Both the position numbers and the translations under genes were made by a program. A DNA stretch of 27,527 bases from Miltoncostaeaceae bacterium. Lineage in GTDB: Bacteria; Actinomycetota; Thermoleophilia; Miltoncostaeales; Miltoncostaeaceae. This document shows, piece by piece, positions 9,316 to 16,146 of the stretch; position 1 is the first letter of the stretch; every line of letters starts with the position of its first letter. The notes beneath the pieces are model-generated. The model ran no database searches. It was given only the letters and a program-made list of their open reading frames with translations, and was not told the origin of the DNA. Where the stretch lies: NCBI GenBank assembly GCA_030598075.1, contig JAUVQP010000002.1, positions 1-27,527 on the forward strand, given 5' to 3'.

Positions 9316-9884
9316 GCGCCCCCACCGGAAGGGGTCGACAACCCGGACAGGTCGGCGGCGTCGATAGCCTCCTCGACGAGGCGACGGTGGTCCTCGTCGG
9401 AGAGGCTCCTGACGGTGACCTTCTCGGCGGCCAGCAGGGCGAGATCGACGACATCGTCGCGCATGCCCGCGGCGGCCTGACGCGCCTGAGCCTCGATCTG
9501 GGTCTCGGCGTCGCCCAGCACGCGGTCGCGCTGCGCCTGGGCCGCCTCGACGAGCTCGGCGCCCTGACGCTCGCCCTCCTTGCGACCCTGCTCGCGAAGC
9601 TGATCGGCCTCGCGACGCGCCTCGGCGAGGCGCACCTTGTAGTCGTCGAGCAGGCGGGTGGCCTCGTCGCGGCTGCGCTCGGCCTCGTCGATGCTCTCCG
9701 CGATGTGGTCGCGCCGCTTCTCGACCATCTGGGTGATGGGACCGAAGACGTAGCGCTTCAGGATGAAGAACGTGATCCCGAAGACGACCAGGGTCCAGAT
9801 CATGAGCCCGGGACTGGGCTCGAGCAGCGGGTTGTTGCTCCCGGAGGCCGGAAGCAGCGGCGCGACGTCGAGGAGGCTTGGCAA
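9312..9884 (-). CDS. atpF: ATP synthase Fo subunit b
   Basis: The 190-residue peripheral stalk subunit. A single N-terminal membrane helix (GLMIWTLVVFGITFFILKRYVF, about residues 26-47) is followed by a long, highly charged helix of Glu, Arg and Ala that would form the coiled-coil dimer. The start is TTG at 9884, chosen because AGGAGG lies 7 nt upstream and no ATG or GTG is suitably placed. The stop overlaps the atpH start. Only one b-type gene is present, as in most non-photosynthetic bacteria. Confidence 0.95.
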   Translation of the reverse strand: MPSLLDVAPLLPASGSNNPLLEPSPGLMIWTLVVFGITFFILKRYVFGPITQMVEKRRDHIAESIDEAERSRDEATRLLDDYKVRLAEARREADQLREQGRKEGERQGAELVEAAQAQRDRVLGDAETQIEAQARQAAAGMRDDVVDLALLAAEKVTVRSLSDEDHRRLVEEAIDAADLSGLSTPSGGGA

Positions 9885-9891
9885 CGTTGCC

Positions 9892-9897
9892 CCTCCT
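9892..9897 (-). promoter_or_regulatory. Ribosome binding site fixing the TTG start of atpF
   Basis: On the minus strand a full AGGAGG lies 7 nt before TTG 9884 and just after the atpE stop. It is one of the strongest Shine-Dalgarno sequences in the window and decides the non-ATG start. Confidence 0.8.
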
Positions 9898-9899
9898 AC

Positions 9900-10178
9900 C
9901 TAGGCGATGAAGAAGGCCACAAAGCCCATGAGGAGGGCGTAGAACACGATCGCCTCGGTCAGCGCCAGGCCAAGGAACATCAGCGACATGATCTCGCCGC
10001 GGAGCTCGGGCTGGCGGGCGACGGCCTCGACGGTCTTGCCCATGAGGTATCCCACGCCGGCACCGGGGCCGATCGCGCCGAAGCCCGTGGCGAGACCCAG
10101 GGCGAGGATCTTGGCCGCGTCCTCGATGTTGCCCTCCACCTGCAAGGGCTGCAGGCCCTGAATCAGTAGGTCATTCAA
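9900..10178 (-). CDS. atpE: ATP synthase Fo subunit c (H+-type)
   Basis: The 92-residue proteolipid forms the rotating c-ring. Two membrane helices flank the polar loop RQP at 55-57. The ion-binding carboxylate is Glu75 in LALTEAIVFY. The first helix has GPGAGVGY, where Na+-binding c subunits such as that of Ilyobacter have Gln in place of this Val, and Glu75 is followed by Ala rather than Ser/Thr. This points to proton coupling (inference from known Na+ signatures). An extra N-terminal stretch of about 20 residues precedes helix 1. The start is TTG at 10178, supported by AAGGAGA 6 nt upstream; the nearby ATG is out of frame. Confidence 0.96.
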   Translation of the reverse strand: MNDLLIQGLQPLQVEGNIEDAAKILALGLATGFGAIGPGAGVGYLMGKTVEAVARQPELRGEIMSLMFLGLALTEAIVFYALLMGFVAFFIA

Positions 10179-10184
10179 CGCAGT

Positions 10185-10191
10185 TCTCCTT
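10185..10191 (-). promoter_or_regulatory. Ribosome binding site fixing the TTG start of atpE
   Basis: AAGGAGA on the minus strand ends 6 nt before TTG 10178. It selects the TTG codon over an out-of-frame ATG 4 nt downstream. Confidence 0.8.
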
Positions 10192-10213
10192 GTGTGGTTC
10201 TTTGGGGGCGATG

Positions 10214-11110
10214 TTAGTGAGGGGCCTCAACGGCGAAGCCGATGTAGATGCCGCTGAGCATGGCGAAGATGAAGGCCTGCAGTCCGGCGATCAACGTCCA
10301 CTCGAAAACGTAGAAGAAGACGCCGACGGGGATCGCCACGATACCGATGAAGCTGCCGAGCAGGAGAACGAACCCCGCCGAGACGATGATGAGCAGATGG
10401 CCGACCAGCAGGTTGGCGAAGAGACGAACCGAGAGGCTCACGAGCCGCAGCAGTTGCGAGAGCATCTCCAGCACGAAGATGAGCGGCTTGATGGCGGCCG
10501 GCGCCGGCGGCACGAGCGTCTTGACGTAGCCGCCCACGCCGTGGGCGCGCACGCCCTCCACGTGCGTGAGCAGGAAGACGACGATCGTCAGCGCGAGCGT
10601 GACGTTGATGTTCGCCGTGGCCGCGTAGAGGCCCAGGTCCGGGATGCCGAGCGGGAACACGCCCTTCTCGGCCGAGACCGGGAACGGGATGAAGCTGAAG
10701 ATGTTGCTGACCGCGATGAACAGGAAGAGCGTCGCGATGAACGGGAAGTACCGCTGGAAGGTGCGGTTGCGCTCCGGGAGCGTGGGCCGTGCGATCTGCG
10801 CCTCGGTGAACTCGTACGCCAACTCGACGACGTTCTGGAGGCCCCGCGGGTACATCGTGAGGCCCTTCCGTACCACGAGCAACCCCGACACGATGCAGAT
10901 CAGAGCGGCGCCGATGAGGTAGAGGACGGCCTTGTTGATGCTGAAGTCGATCCCCGCGATCTCGATCGAGACGTAGGGCTCGAGCTGGAACTCGACCGCC
11001 GGGTCGAAGTCGTGCTCATCGCTTCCCCCCTCCTCCGCACCGAGCGCGAGGGCCGGAAGCGCGGCCACCGCGAGCAGCGCGGCGAGGAGCATTGTCCACG
11101 CGCGCCTCAC
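10214..11110 (-). CDS. atpB: ATP synthase Fo subunit a
   Basis: The 298-residue stator subunit that forms the proton half-channels. The essential Arg (E. coli Arg210 equivalent) is Arg229 in LSVRLFANLLVGH, and the C-terminal EWTLIAGLQAFIFAMLSGIYIG is conserved. The first 25 residues (MRRAWTMLLAALLAVAALPALALG) look like a signal peptide or extra membrane segment before the acidic EEGGSDEHDFDP. GTG at 11110 is preferred because it overlaps the atpI stop as GTGA; the in-frame ATG at 11092 is the alternative and would shorten that segment by six residues. The gene lies 35 nt before atpE. Confidence 0.95.
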   Translation of the reverse strand: MRRAWTMLLAALLAVAALPALALGAEEGGSDEHDFDPAVEFQLEPYVSIEIAGIDFSINKAVLYLIGAALICIVSGLLVVRKGLTMYPRGLQNVVELAYEFTEAQIARPTLPERNRTFQRYFPFIATLFLFIAVSNIFSFIPFPVSAEKGVFPLGIPDLGLYAATANINVTLALTIVVFLLTHVEGVRAHGVGGYVKTLVPPAPAAIKPLIFVLEMLSQLLRLVSLSVRLFANLLVGHLLIIVSAGFVLLLGSFIGIVAIPVGVFFYVFEWTLIAGLQAFIFAMLSGIYIGFAVEAPH

Positions 11111-11511
11111 TCCGTCAGGTCCCCGCTCTCGCGTTGGCTCAGGGCGTGCAGCACGGAGCGTCCCAAGAGGTCGAAGGTGAACGCGAAGAGGAAGACGCCC
11201 GCCGCTACGAGGCCGGCCGTCTCGGAGACCTGGAGCGCGAACACGAACAGCACGATGGCCACGATCCAGGCGCGCGCGATGAAGGAGATGCCCGCGACGC
11301 CGACCGCCGCGGTGGGCCGGAGGCCGACCGCGAACCTGCCGATGAAGAGCTGTCCCGCCCAGTTGAGGATCCAGAGCCCGGCGCCCAGCAGCCAGCCCTC
11401 GACGGGGCCGCCCAGGGCCACCACGACCGGGAGCGCGAGCAGAACCACGACCAGCCCGATGGTGGAGATGGCGAATATGAGCGGGCGGCTCGCTCGAGTC
11501 GAGTCTTCCAC
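11107..11511 (-). CDS. atpI: AtpI-like four-helix membrane protein at the head of the atp operon
   Basis: About 134 residues with four hydrophobic segments (roughly 10-35, 41-60, 75-95 and 100-120). Position, size and topology match AtpI (UncI), a poorly conserved assembly factor that helps c-ring formation. Sequence alone would not prove it, so the name rests on context. GTG 11511 is chosen because it leaves a short polar N-terminus before helix 1. It lacks a clear Shine-Dalgarno, and the frame stays open upstream to ATG 11655, where the extra sequence is Arg/Pro-rich and looks non-coding. The stop overlaps the atpB start. Confidence 0.75.
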   Translation of the reverse strand: MEDSTRASRPLIFAISTIGLVVVLLALPVVVALGGPVEGWLLGAGLWILNWAGQLFIGRFAVGLRPTAAVGVAGISFIARAWIVAIVLFVFALQVSETAGLVAAGVFLFAFTFDLLGRSVLHALSQRESGDLTE

Positions 11512-11644
11512 AGCGTGGGGCGCCGCGACGCTCAACGGCGACCCAAGGGACAGCGGGCAAGACGCACTAGGTGGAGTGGACCTCCGACGGGACCAAGTAC
11601 CGCGGGCGGCGCGCGCGGGCGCCGGCCACCGGCCACCCGCGCGG

Positions 11645-11650
11645 AGTATA
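11645..11650 (-). promoter_or_regulatory. Candidate -10 box of the atp operon promoter
   Basis: TATACT on the minus strand is the best -10 match in the gap between wecA and atpI. No clear -35 hexamer is seen 16-18 nt upstream. A start about 7 nt downstream would give an atpI leader of roughly 125 nt, containing a possible 34-codon ORF (11532-11636). Confidence 0.5.
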
Positions 11651-11706
11651 TCCACGACACATCGCGGCGGCGGCTCTCTTCACCGGGCTCGGCCCGACGA
11701 GGGACA

Positions 11707-12840
11707 CTAGTCCCTAGACGCCTCGGCGAGGCGAGCGTCGGCCCGAGCCCGCCGGCTCTCGCGAACGATCTGCACGACCGGGGTGCTCCGCCACTTGAGG
11801 ATCTCGAGCACGTACACGAGGTATGCGCTCGCCGCCAGCGCCACCAAGCCCGTCGCCGCGATTGCGAGCGACCCGGGCCACCGGAGGTTGCCGTGGCCGT
11901 CCGAGTAGGGCACGAAGCGCAGCGCCAGGGCCACCGCCCCCATCAGGGCGCACCACGCGTAGAGCGCGAGCACCGTCTTGCGCTGGCCCCACCCGATGTT
12001 GAAGAAGCGATGGTGGAAGTGGCTGCGGTCAGCCGAGTAGATGGGCAGCCCGCGCTTGAGCCGTTTGAGGATGACGAAGCTCGTGTCGAGGATCGGAATG
12101 GCGAGGATGACCAAGGGAGCCACCACGGCGATGGCCGCGGCGCTCTTCATGACCCCGCTGATCGCGACGCCGGCGAGGACGAAGCCGAGGAACATGGACC
12201 CTCCGTCGCCCATGAATACGCGGGCCGGATGGAAGTTGAACACCAGGAAACCGGCCGCCGCACCCGCCAGGGCGGCGGCGAGGATCGCCGGGTCCGCCCG
12301 GTCGAGGGACGCCGCGAGGATCGCGAAGGTCACCGCGCCGATCGCCGCGACGCCGGCGGCGAGGCCGTCCATGCCGTCGGTGAAGTTGATCATGTTCACG
12401 AGGGCGACGAACCACAGCACCGTCAGCGGATATTGGGCGACGCCGAGATCTCCCACGCCGAGGAACGGGATCGTGATGTGGTCGATCGTCAAGCCGGCCG
12501 ATACCGGCACGGCCGCGCAGGCCACCTGACCGATGAGCTTCGTGGCGGGATCGAGCCCCCACACGTCGTCGACGAGCCCGAGCGTCGCAATGAGGACGGC
12601 GCCAACCAGCAGCGCCCGCGTGGCCGACTCGACCGGCAGGAAGAAGATGGCGGGCACGAGAAACCCCGCAACGATGGCGATGCCGCCCAGACGGGGTGTG
12701 GCCAGCCGGTGAATGCGGCGTCCGGAGGGCCGGTCGACCGCCCCGATGGCGTGCGCGAGACGTGCCGCGGCCGGGGTCAGGCCGACCGTCACGAGAAAGG
12801 CCGTCAGGGCGCTCAGTACCGGGATGAGAGTCGTCGTCAC
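11707..12840 (-). CDS. wecA: WecA/TagO-type undecaprenyl-phosphate sugar-1-phosphate transferase
   Basis: A 377-residue membrane enzyme of the MraY/WecA family. It transfers a sugar-1-phosphate, usually GlcNAc-1-P, from UDP-sugar to undecaprenyl or decaprenyl phosphate and so starts envelope glycopolymer synthesis. Catalytic motifs are present: the Asp pair LVDDVWGL at 91-92, NMINFTDGMDGLAAG at 149-163, FMGDGGSMFLGF at 209-220, and the cytosolic loop SADRSHFHHR characteristic of the WecA branch rather than MraY. About ten hydrophobic segments are seen. Its place just before atpI is conserved in actinobacteria (rfe-atp). GTG 12840 has no strong Shine-Dalgarno. The product could feed the LCP ligase at the left edge (inference). 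Confidence 0.92.
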   Translation of the reverse strand: MTTTLIPVLSALTAFLVTVGLTPAAARLAHAIGAVDRPSGRRIHRLATPRLGGIAIVAGFLVPAIFFLPVESATRALLVGAVLIATLGLVDDVWGLDPATKLIGQVACAAVPVSAGLTIDHITIPFLGVGDLGVAQYPLTVLWFVALVNMINFTDGMDGLAAGVAAIGAVTFAILAASLDRADPAILAAALAGAAAGFLVFNFHPARVFMGDGGSMFLGFVLAGVAISGVMKSAAAIAVVAPLVILAIPILDTSFVILKRLKRGLPIYSADRSHFHHRFFNIGWGQRKTVLALYAWCALMGAVALALRFVPYSDGHGNLRWPGSLAIAATGLVALAASAYLVYVLEILKWRSTPVVQIVRESRRARADARLAEASRD

Positions 12841-12879
12841 GGCGGTCCAGGTCCGGTGCGGAAGGTCACGAGGGGGATT

Positions 12880-13047
12880 CTAGTGCCGTGTCAGGAAACC
12901 TTTGCCCCGTTCTTCCTCGCTGTAAACCATCGCGGATGCGGTGTCCTCGGTCATCGCCATGGGCTCAACCATGGCGATGACGCTGCGTCCTTGCCCCGCG
13001 GGGTTTTCGCGGCCAGAGCACGCCATGGTTCCCTGACACGGCACTAG
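12880..13047. repeat. 168-bp palindromic MITE-like element with 21-bp terminal inverted repeats
   Basis: The ends, 12880-12900 and 13027-13047, are inverted repeats: CTAGTGCCGTGTCAGG is perfect over 16 bp and 20 of 21 positions match. Inside is a second perfect 12-bp inverted repeat, GTCATCGCCATG at 12950-12961 and its complement at 12970-12981, around an 8-nt loop. No transposase is encoded. A diverged copy of identical length lies at 4091-4258. Size, inverted termini and copy number suggest a non-autonomous element (MITE or REP/REPIN-like). It sits upstream of wecA and downstream of the dehydrogenase gene. A 48-codon minus-strand ORF inside it is probably not a gene. Confidence 0.8.
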
Positions 13048-13066
13048 GTACCCCCCGGAGGACCCT

Positions 13067-13870
13067 TCAACGGGTGCGTCGTGCCGCACGGCCGATCGCG
13101 CGCAGGGAAAGCCTGCGAGGGAGCAGACGCGCGGCGAGCGTGGCGAGGCGGGCGACAGCGCCCACCGAGATCTCGGGCCGACCCCTCTCGAGCGCCGACC
13201 AGGTCGCCTTGACGACCTTGTCGGGGTCCATCATCGGGGTGCCCGGAGGCGGGCCGACGGATCCGGCGGCGATCGAGAGCTCGGTGCGCGTCGGGCCCGG
13301 CAGGACGGCGACCACGCGCACGCCGGTGCCGCGGAGCTCCTCGCCCAGCGCCGTGGCAAAACGCGCCCCGAACGCCTTGGTTGCGGCGTAGGTCGCCATG
13401 TAGGGCATGGCCGTCGTGGCCGCCGCCGAGCTCATGACGACGACGTCGCCGGACCCGCGAGCCACCATCCCCGGCACGAGGTGCAGCGCCATGTCGACGA
13501 CGGCCACGCAGTTCAGCTCGACCATCGCCACCTCGCGCGCCGCGTCGAGCTCCCACAACGGGCCCCGCGACAGGATCCCCGCGTTGAGCACCGCGACCGC
13601 CACGCCGGCGGGAAGCGCGTCGACGGCGTCGCGGCACCGGGACCGGCCCTCGTCCGTGGCGAGGTCGGCGACCACGACGGTCGCCCGCGACCCGTGCGCC
13701 GCCGCAAGCTCGGCGGCCAGGGAACGAAGTCGCTCCTCCCGACGCGCGGCCAGGAGCAAATCGTAGCCGCGGGCGGCCAGGCCGCGCGCGTAGGCCGCGC
13801 CGAGGCCCGACGAGGCCCCCGTTACGAGAGCGACGGGCGGTGCCCTGGGCGGAACGTCATCGCGGGCCAT
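13067..13870 (-). CDS. Short-chain dehydrogenase/reductase (SDR), NAD(P)-dependent
   Basis: A 267-residue classical SDR. The cofactor motif TGASSGLG is at 17-24, NAG at 96-98, the catalytic Ser in VVVMSSAAA near 147-148, and Tyr161-xxx-Lys165 in YAATK, followed by PGPTRTEL. AARREERL after the second strand carries Arg residues that favour NADP(H) (inference). The C-terminal helix region LARLLPRRLSLRAIGRAARR is basic. The substrate is unknown. The gene interrupts an otherwise conserved glyA-wecA order and is likely expressed from its own promoter: TAGCGT ends 6 nt before ATG 13870 and no Shine-Dalgarno is present. Confidence 0.9.
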   Translation of the reverse strand: MARDDVPPRAPPVALVTGASSGLGAAYARGLAARGYDLLLAARREERLRSLAAELAAAHGSRATVVVADLATDEGRSRCRDAVDALPAGVAVAVLNAGILSRGPLWELDAAREVAMVELNCVAVVDMALHLVPGMVARGSGDVVVMSSAAATTAMPYMATYAATKAFGARFATALGEELRGTGVRVVAVLPGPTRTELSIAAGSVGPPPGTPMMDPDKVVKATWSALERGRPEISVGAVARLATLAARLLPRRLSLRAIGRAARRTR

Positions 13871-13876
13871 CGGCCG

Positions 13877-13882
13877 ACGCTA
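13877..13882 (-). promoter_or_regulatory. Candidate -10 box for leaderless SDR mRNA
   Basis: TAGCGT followed by six bases (CGGCCG) and then ATG 13870 on the minus strand. The register is the same as for the M20 peptidase gene. No -35 box is obvious. Confidence 0.45.
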
Positions 13883-14109
13883 TCGGACGGAGCGAGCCCC
13901 TGGCGGGCCACCACGCGGCCGAGGAGGACGCGCCGAGCGGTACCGTGTCCCAACTTGGAGGTTCGTCGCATTCCTCGTCCGCGAATCGCGAGCAACGCGA
14001 GGCGGCGGGGAGGCTGCCGAGCGGTCGGGCAACGCCGGCGTCGATCAGAAGAAAGGTCGGGCGGAGCGTCGGTCGGTCCTCGGAGAGCGTGAGGAGGAAG
14101 CTCGGCGTC

Positions 14110-14152
14110 CCACCTGAGAGCCATCCGAAGGCGATGTGCTCTCTCCGCGTGG
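14110..14152 (-). other. Extended hairpin 3' of glyA (structured RNA or terminator candidate)
   Basis: The core is GAGAGC-CATC (14116-14125) pairing with GATG-t-GCTCTC (14133-14143) around a 7-nt loop. It is extended by CCAC (14110-14113) and GTGG (14149-14152) across a small internal loop. On the minus strand it begins 38 nt after the glyA stop. There is no T-run, so it may be a processing or termination hairpin rather than a classical terminator. Confidence 0.45.
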
Positions 14153-14190
14153 AGGCTGCCTCAGGGCGCCCTCGTGCCCCGGCAGGGGCG

Positions 14191-15486
14191 CTAGCCCGGA
14201 ACCGCCACGCCGGCACGCAGGCTCGGGTAGAGCGGGTACCGCTCACCGATCGCCCGAGACCGGGCGAGAAGCCCGGCGAGGGCGGCGTCATCCACGTCTG
14301 CGCCCAGGGCCGTGGCGATGATCTCGGCAATCTCACGCATGTCGTCCTCGACGAGCCCGCGCGTCGTGAGAGCCGCCGTGCCGATGCGCAGCCCGGACGT
14401 CACCGTCGGCGGCCGCGGATCGAAGGGCACGCCGTTCTTGTTGACCGTGATGCCCGCCCGATCCAGCAGGTCCTCCGCGTCGACCCCGGTGAGCGAGCTG
14501 CCCGACAGGTCGACGAGCACGAGGTGGTTGTCCGTGCCGCCGCTGACGAGCCGGACCCCGCCGGCGACGAGACCCTGCGCGAGTGCCTGACAGTTCGACA
14601 CGACCCGAGCCTGCCGAGCCCGGAACTCGGGTGTGAGCGCGTGCCCGAGAGCCACCGCCTTGGCGGCGATGACGTGCATGAGGGGGCCACCCTGAAGGCC
14701 CGGGAAGACCGCTCGGTCGATGTCGCGGGCAAGCTCGGCGGACGAGAGCACGATGCCGCCGCGGGGACCCCCGAGGGTCTTGTGCGTCGTTGTGGTGACG
14801 ATGTCGGCGATGCCTATCGGCGACGGATGCACCCCGGCGGCGACGAGACCGGCGATGTGGGCCATGTCGACGATGAGCCGCGCGCCGACCTCGTCGGCGA
14901 TCTCGCGAAACGCCGGGAAGTCGATGACCCGGGGATACGCGGACGCGCCGGCGACGATGATCGCCGGCCGGAACTCGCGCGCCAGACTCCGCACCTGGTC
15001 CATGTCGATGCGGCAGTCGTCGCGACGGACGCCGTAGTGCCGGAACTCATAGAGGCGTCCGGAGAAGTTGACCTTGAGCCCGTGCGAGAGATGGCCGCCA
15101 TGATCGAGCGCCATGGCCAGCGCCCTGTCGCCGGGCGCCATGGTCGCCATGTAGGCCGCCTCGTTGGCCGCCGCGCCGGAGTGCGGCTGCACGTTGACGT
15201 GCTCAGCCCCGAACAGCTCTCTCGCCCGATCGATCGCGAGCTGCTCGGCCTGGTCGACGATCTCGCAGCCTCCGTAGTAGCGCTTGCCGGGAAGGCCCTC
15301 CGCATACTTGTTGGTCAGGACCGATCCCGTCGCCTGAATGACCGCCGGGCTCGTGAAGTTCTCGCTCGCGATCATCTCGAGCGTGTCGGCCTGGCGCTCG
15401 CGCTCGGCGCTCAGGATGCGCGCGATATCGGGGTCGACCTCCGCGAGGTCTCGGGCGAGGTAGGAACCGGGATCCGTGAAGCTCAC
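14191..15486 (-). CDS. glyA: Serine hydroxymethyltransferase
   Basis: A 431-residue PLP enzyme that interconverts serine and glycine and makes 5,10-methylene-tetrahydrofolate in the cytosol. The PLP Lys is Lys236 in TTTTHKTLGGPRGG. Other SHMT hallmarks are EMIASENFTSPAV, LTNKYAEGLPGKRYYGGCE, NVQPHSGAAAN, and the C-terminal TSGLRIGTAALTTRG. Length is normal. GTG 15486 has AAAGGA about 10 nt upstream, somewhat far. It lies 39 nt after sua5 on the same strand and may be the last gene of the rpmE-prfA-prmC-sua5-glyA operon. Confidence 0.97.
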   Translation of the reverse strand: MSFTDPGSYLARDLAEVDPDIARILSAERERQADTLEMIASENFTSPAVIQATGSVLTNKYAEGLPGKRYYGGCEIVDQAEQLAIDRARELFGAEHVNVQPHSGAAANEAAYMATMAPGDRALAMALDHGGHLSHGLKVNFSGRLYEFRHYGVRRDDCRIDMDQVRSLAREFRPAIIVAGASAYPRVIDFPAFREIADEVGARLIVDMAHIAGLVAAGVHPSPIGIADIVTTTTHKTLGGPRGGIVLSSAELARDIDRAVFPGLQGGPLMHVIAAKAVALGHALTPEFRARQARVVSNCQALAQGLVAGGVRLVSGGTDNHLVLVDLSGSSLTGVDAEDLLDRAGITVNKNGVPFDPRPPTVTSGLRIGTAALTTRGLVEDDMREIAEIIATALGADVDDAALAGLLARSRAIGERYPLYPSLRAGVAVPG

Positions 15487-15525
15487 CGGGTGATCGTCCT
15501 TTGAGATCGCCGTCGGAACACGAGG

Positions 15526-16146
15526 CTACACCAGCCCCACGCCGACTCTTGTCAGAGCCTCACGGAGGGCGTCGGGGTCCACGCCGGGGCGAAGGAGCAC
15601 CGCGGGGTCTCCCGACACGACCGGCCTCATGTCGACGACCGCCGAGGCCGTGCCGCCGAGGCGGCCCGCGTCCCATACGACATCGACCTCATCGCGAAGA
15701 CGCAGCGGAACCTCCTCGACGAGCGCCGGGTCCGCACCGCCCGGCTCGTTGGCGGACGTCGCGATGAGCGGCATGTCGAGCGACGACAGCACCCCCGGAG
15801 CCCTCGGCGCGCGGAGCCCCACCGATCCGGGCTCGGCTCCGGCCGCCGCGGCGTAGCGGCCCTCCTCGTCGGGCACGATGCAGGTGACCGAGCCGGGGAC
15901 CAGCTCGCCCACCGCCTCGGCGAGCGCGGGGTCCAGCAGAGACAGCGCGGCGTCGCGAGCCGACGCGCCAAGCAGCATGACCTGACACGGCGTGTCGCGG
16001 GGTCGGCCCTTGGCGCGGTAGAGGGCGTCGACTCCGGAGGGAACGTCGAGCCCGGCCACGAGGCCGTAGACCGTGTCCGTCGGGACGATGGCGAGCCCGC
16101 CCGCCGTGAGAGCCTCTCGCAGCCGATCGAGGTCCTCGTCGCTCAT
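15526..16146 (-). CDS. tsaC: Threonylcarbamoyl-AMP synthase (Sua5/TsaC family)
   Basis: A 206-residue YrdC-domain protein, the short form without a C-terminal Sua5 domain. It makes threonylcarbamoyl-AMP for the t6A37 modification of ANN-decoding tRNAs. Visible motifs: GLAIVPTDTVYGLVAGL near the N-terminus, YRAKGRPRDTPCQVML carrying the Lys and Arg of the active site, and LIATSANEPGGADP, the SAN signature. The ATG start overlaps the prmC stop as ATGA. The neighbourhood with prfA and prmC is conserved across actinobacteria. Confidence 0.93.
   Translation of the reverse strand: MSDEDLDRLREALTAGGLAIVPTDTVYGLVAGLDVPSGVDALYRAKGRPRDTPCQVMLLGASARDAALSLLDPALAEAVGELVPGSVTCIVPDEEGRYAAAAGAEPGSVGLRAPRAPGVLSSLDMPLIATSANEPGGADPALVEEVPLRLRDEVDVVWDAGRLGGTASAVVDMRPVVSGDPAVLLRPGVDPDALREALTRVGVGLV

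Larger units (their letters stand above)
13871..14190. other. 320-bp non-coding gap between glyA and the SDR gene
   Basis: The ORFs crossing this stretch resemble no protein and are Arg/Pro-rich shadows. It contains the candidate SDR -10 box (13877-13882) and a stable extended hairpin at 14110-14152. Nothing else was recognised. Confidence 0.6.

Noticed and set aside
11701..11714. Small hairpin GGGAC-ACTA-GTCCC at the wecA stop as a terminator
   Set aside because: The stem is only 5 bp, overlaps the stop codon and has no T-run.
12880..13089. Minus-strand 69-codon ORF spanning the 168-bp element
   Set aside because: Its frame is not kept in the second copy of the element, which carries compensating indels outside codon phase, and its stop is formed by the terminal repeat itself.
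14105..14155. Glycine riboswitch near glyA
   Set aside because: The minus strand has GGAGAG and CTCTCAGG in the right order, but the diagnostic GCCGAAGG-GCAA core between them is missing and the segment lies downstream of glyA, not upstream. It is better described as a plain hairpin.
13840..15504. 554-codon plus-strand ORF opposite glyA
   Set aside because: It is the antisense shadow of glyA; the minus-strand SHMT motifs are unambiguous.
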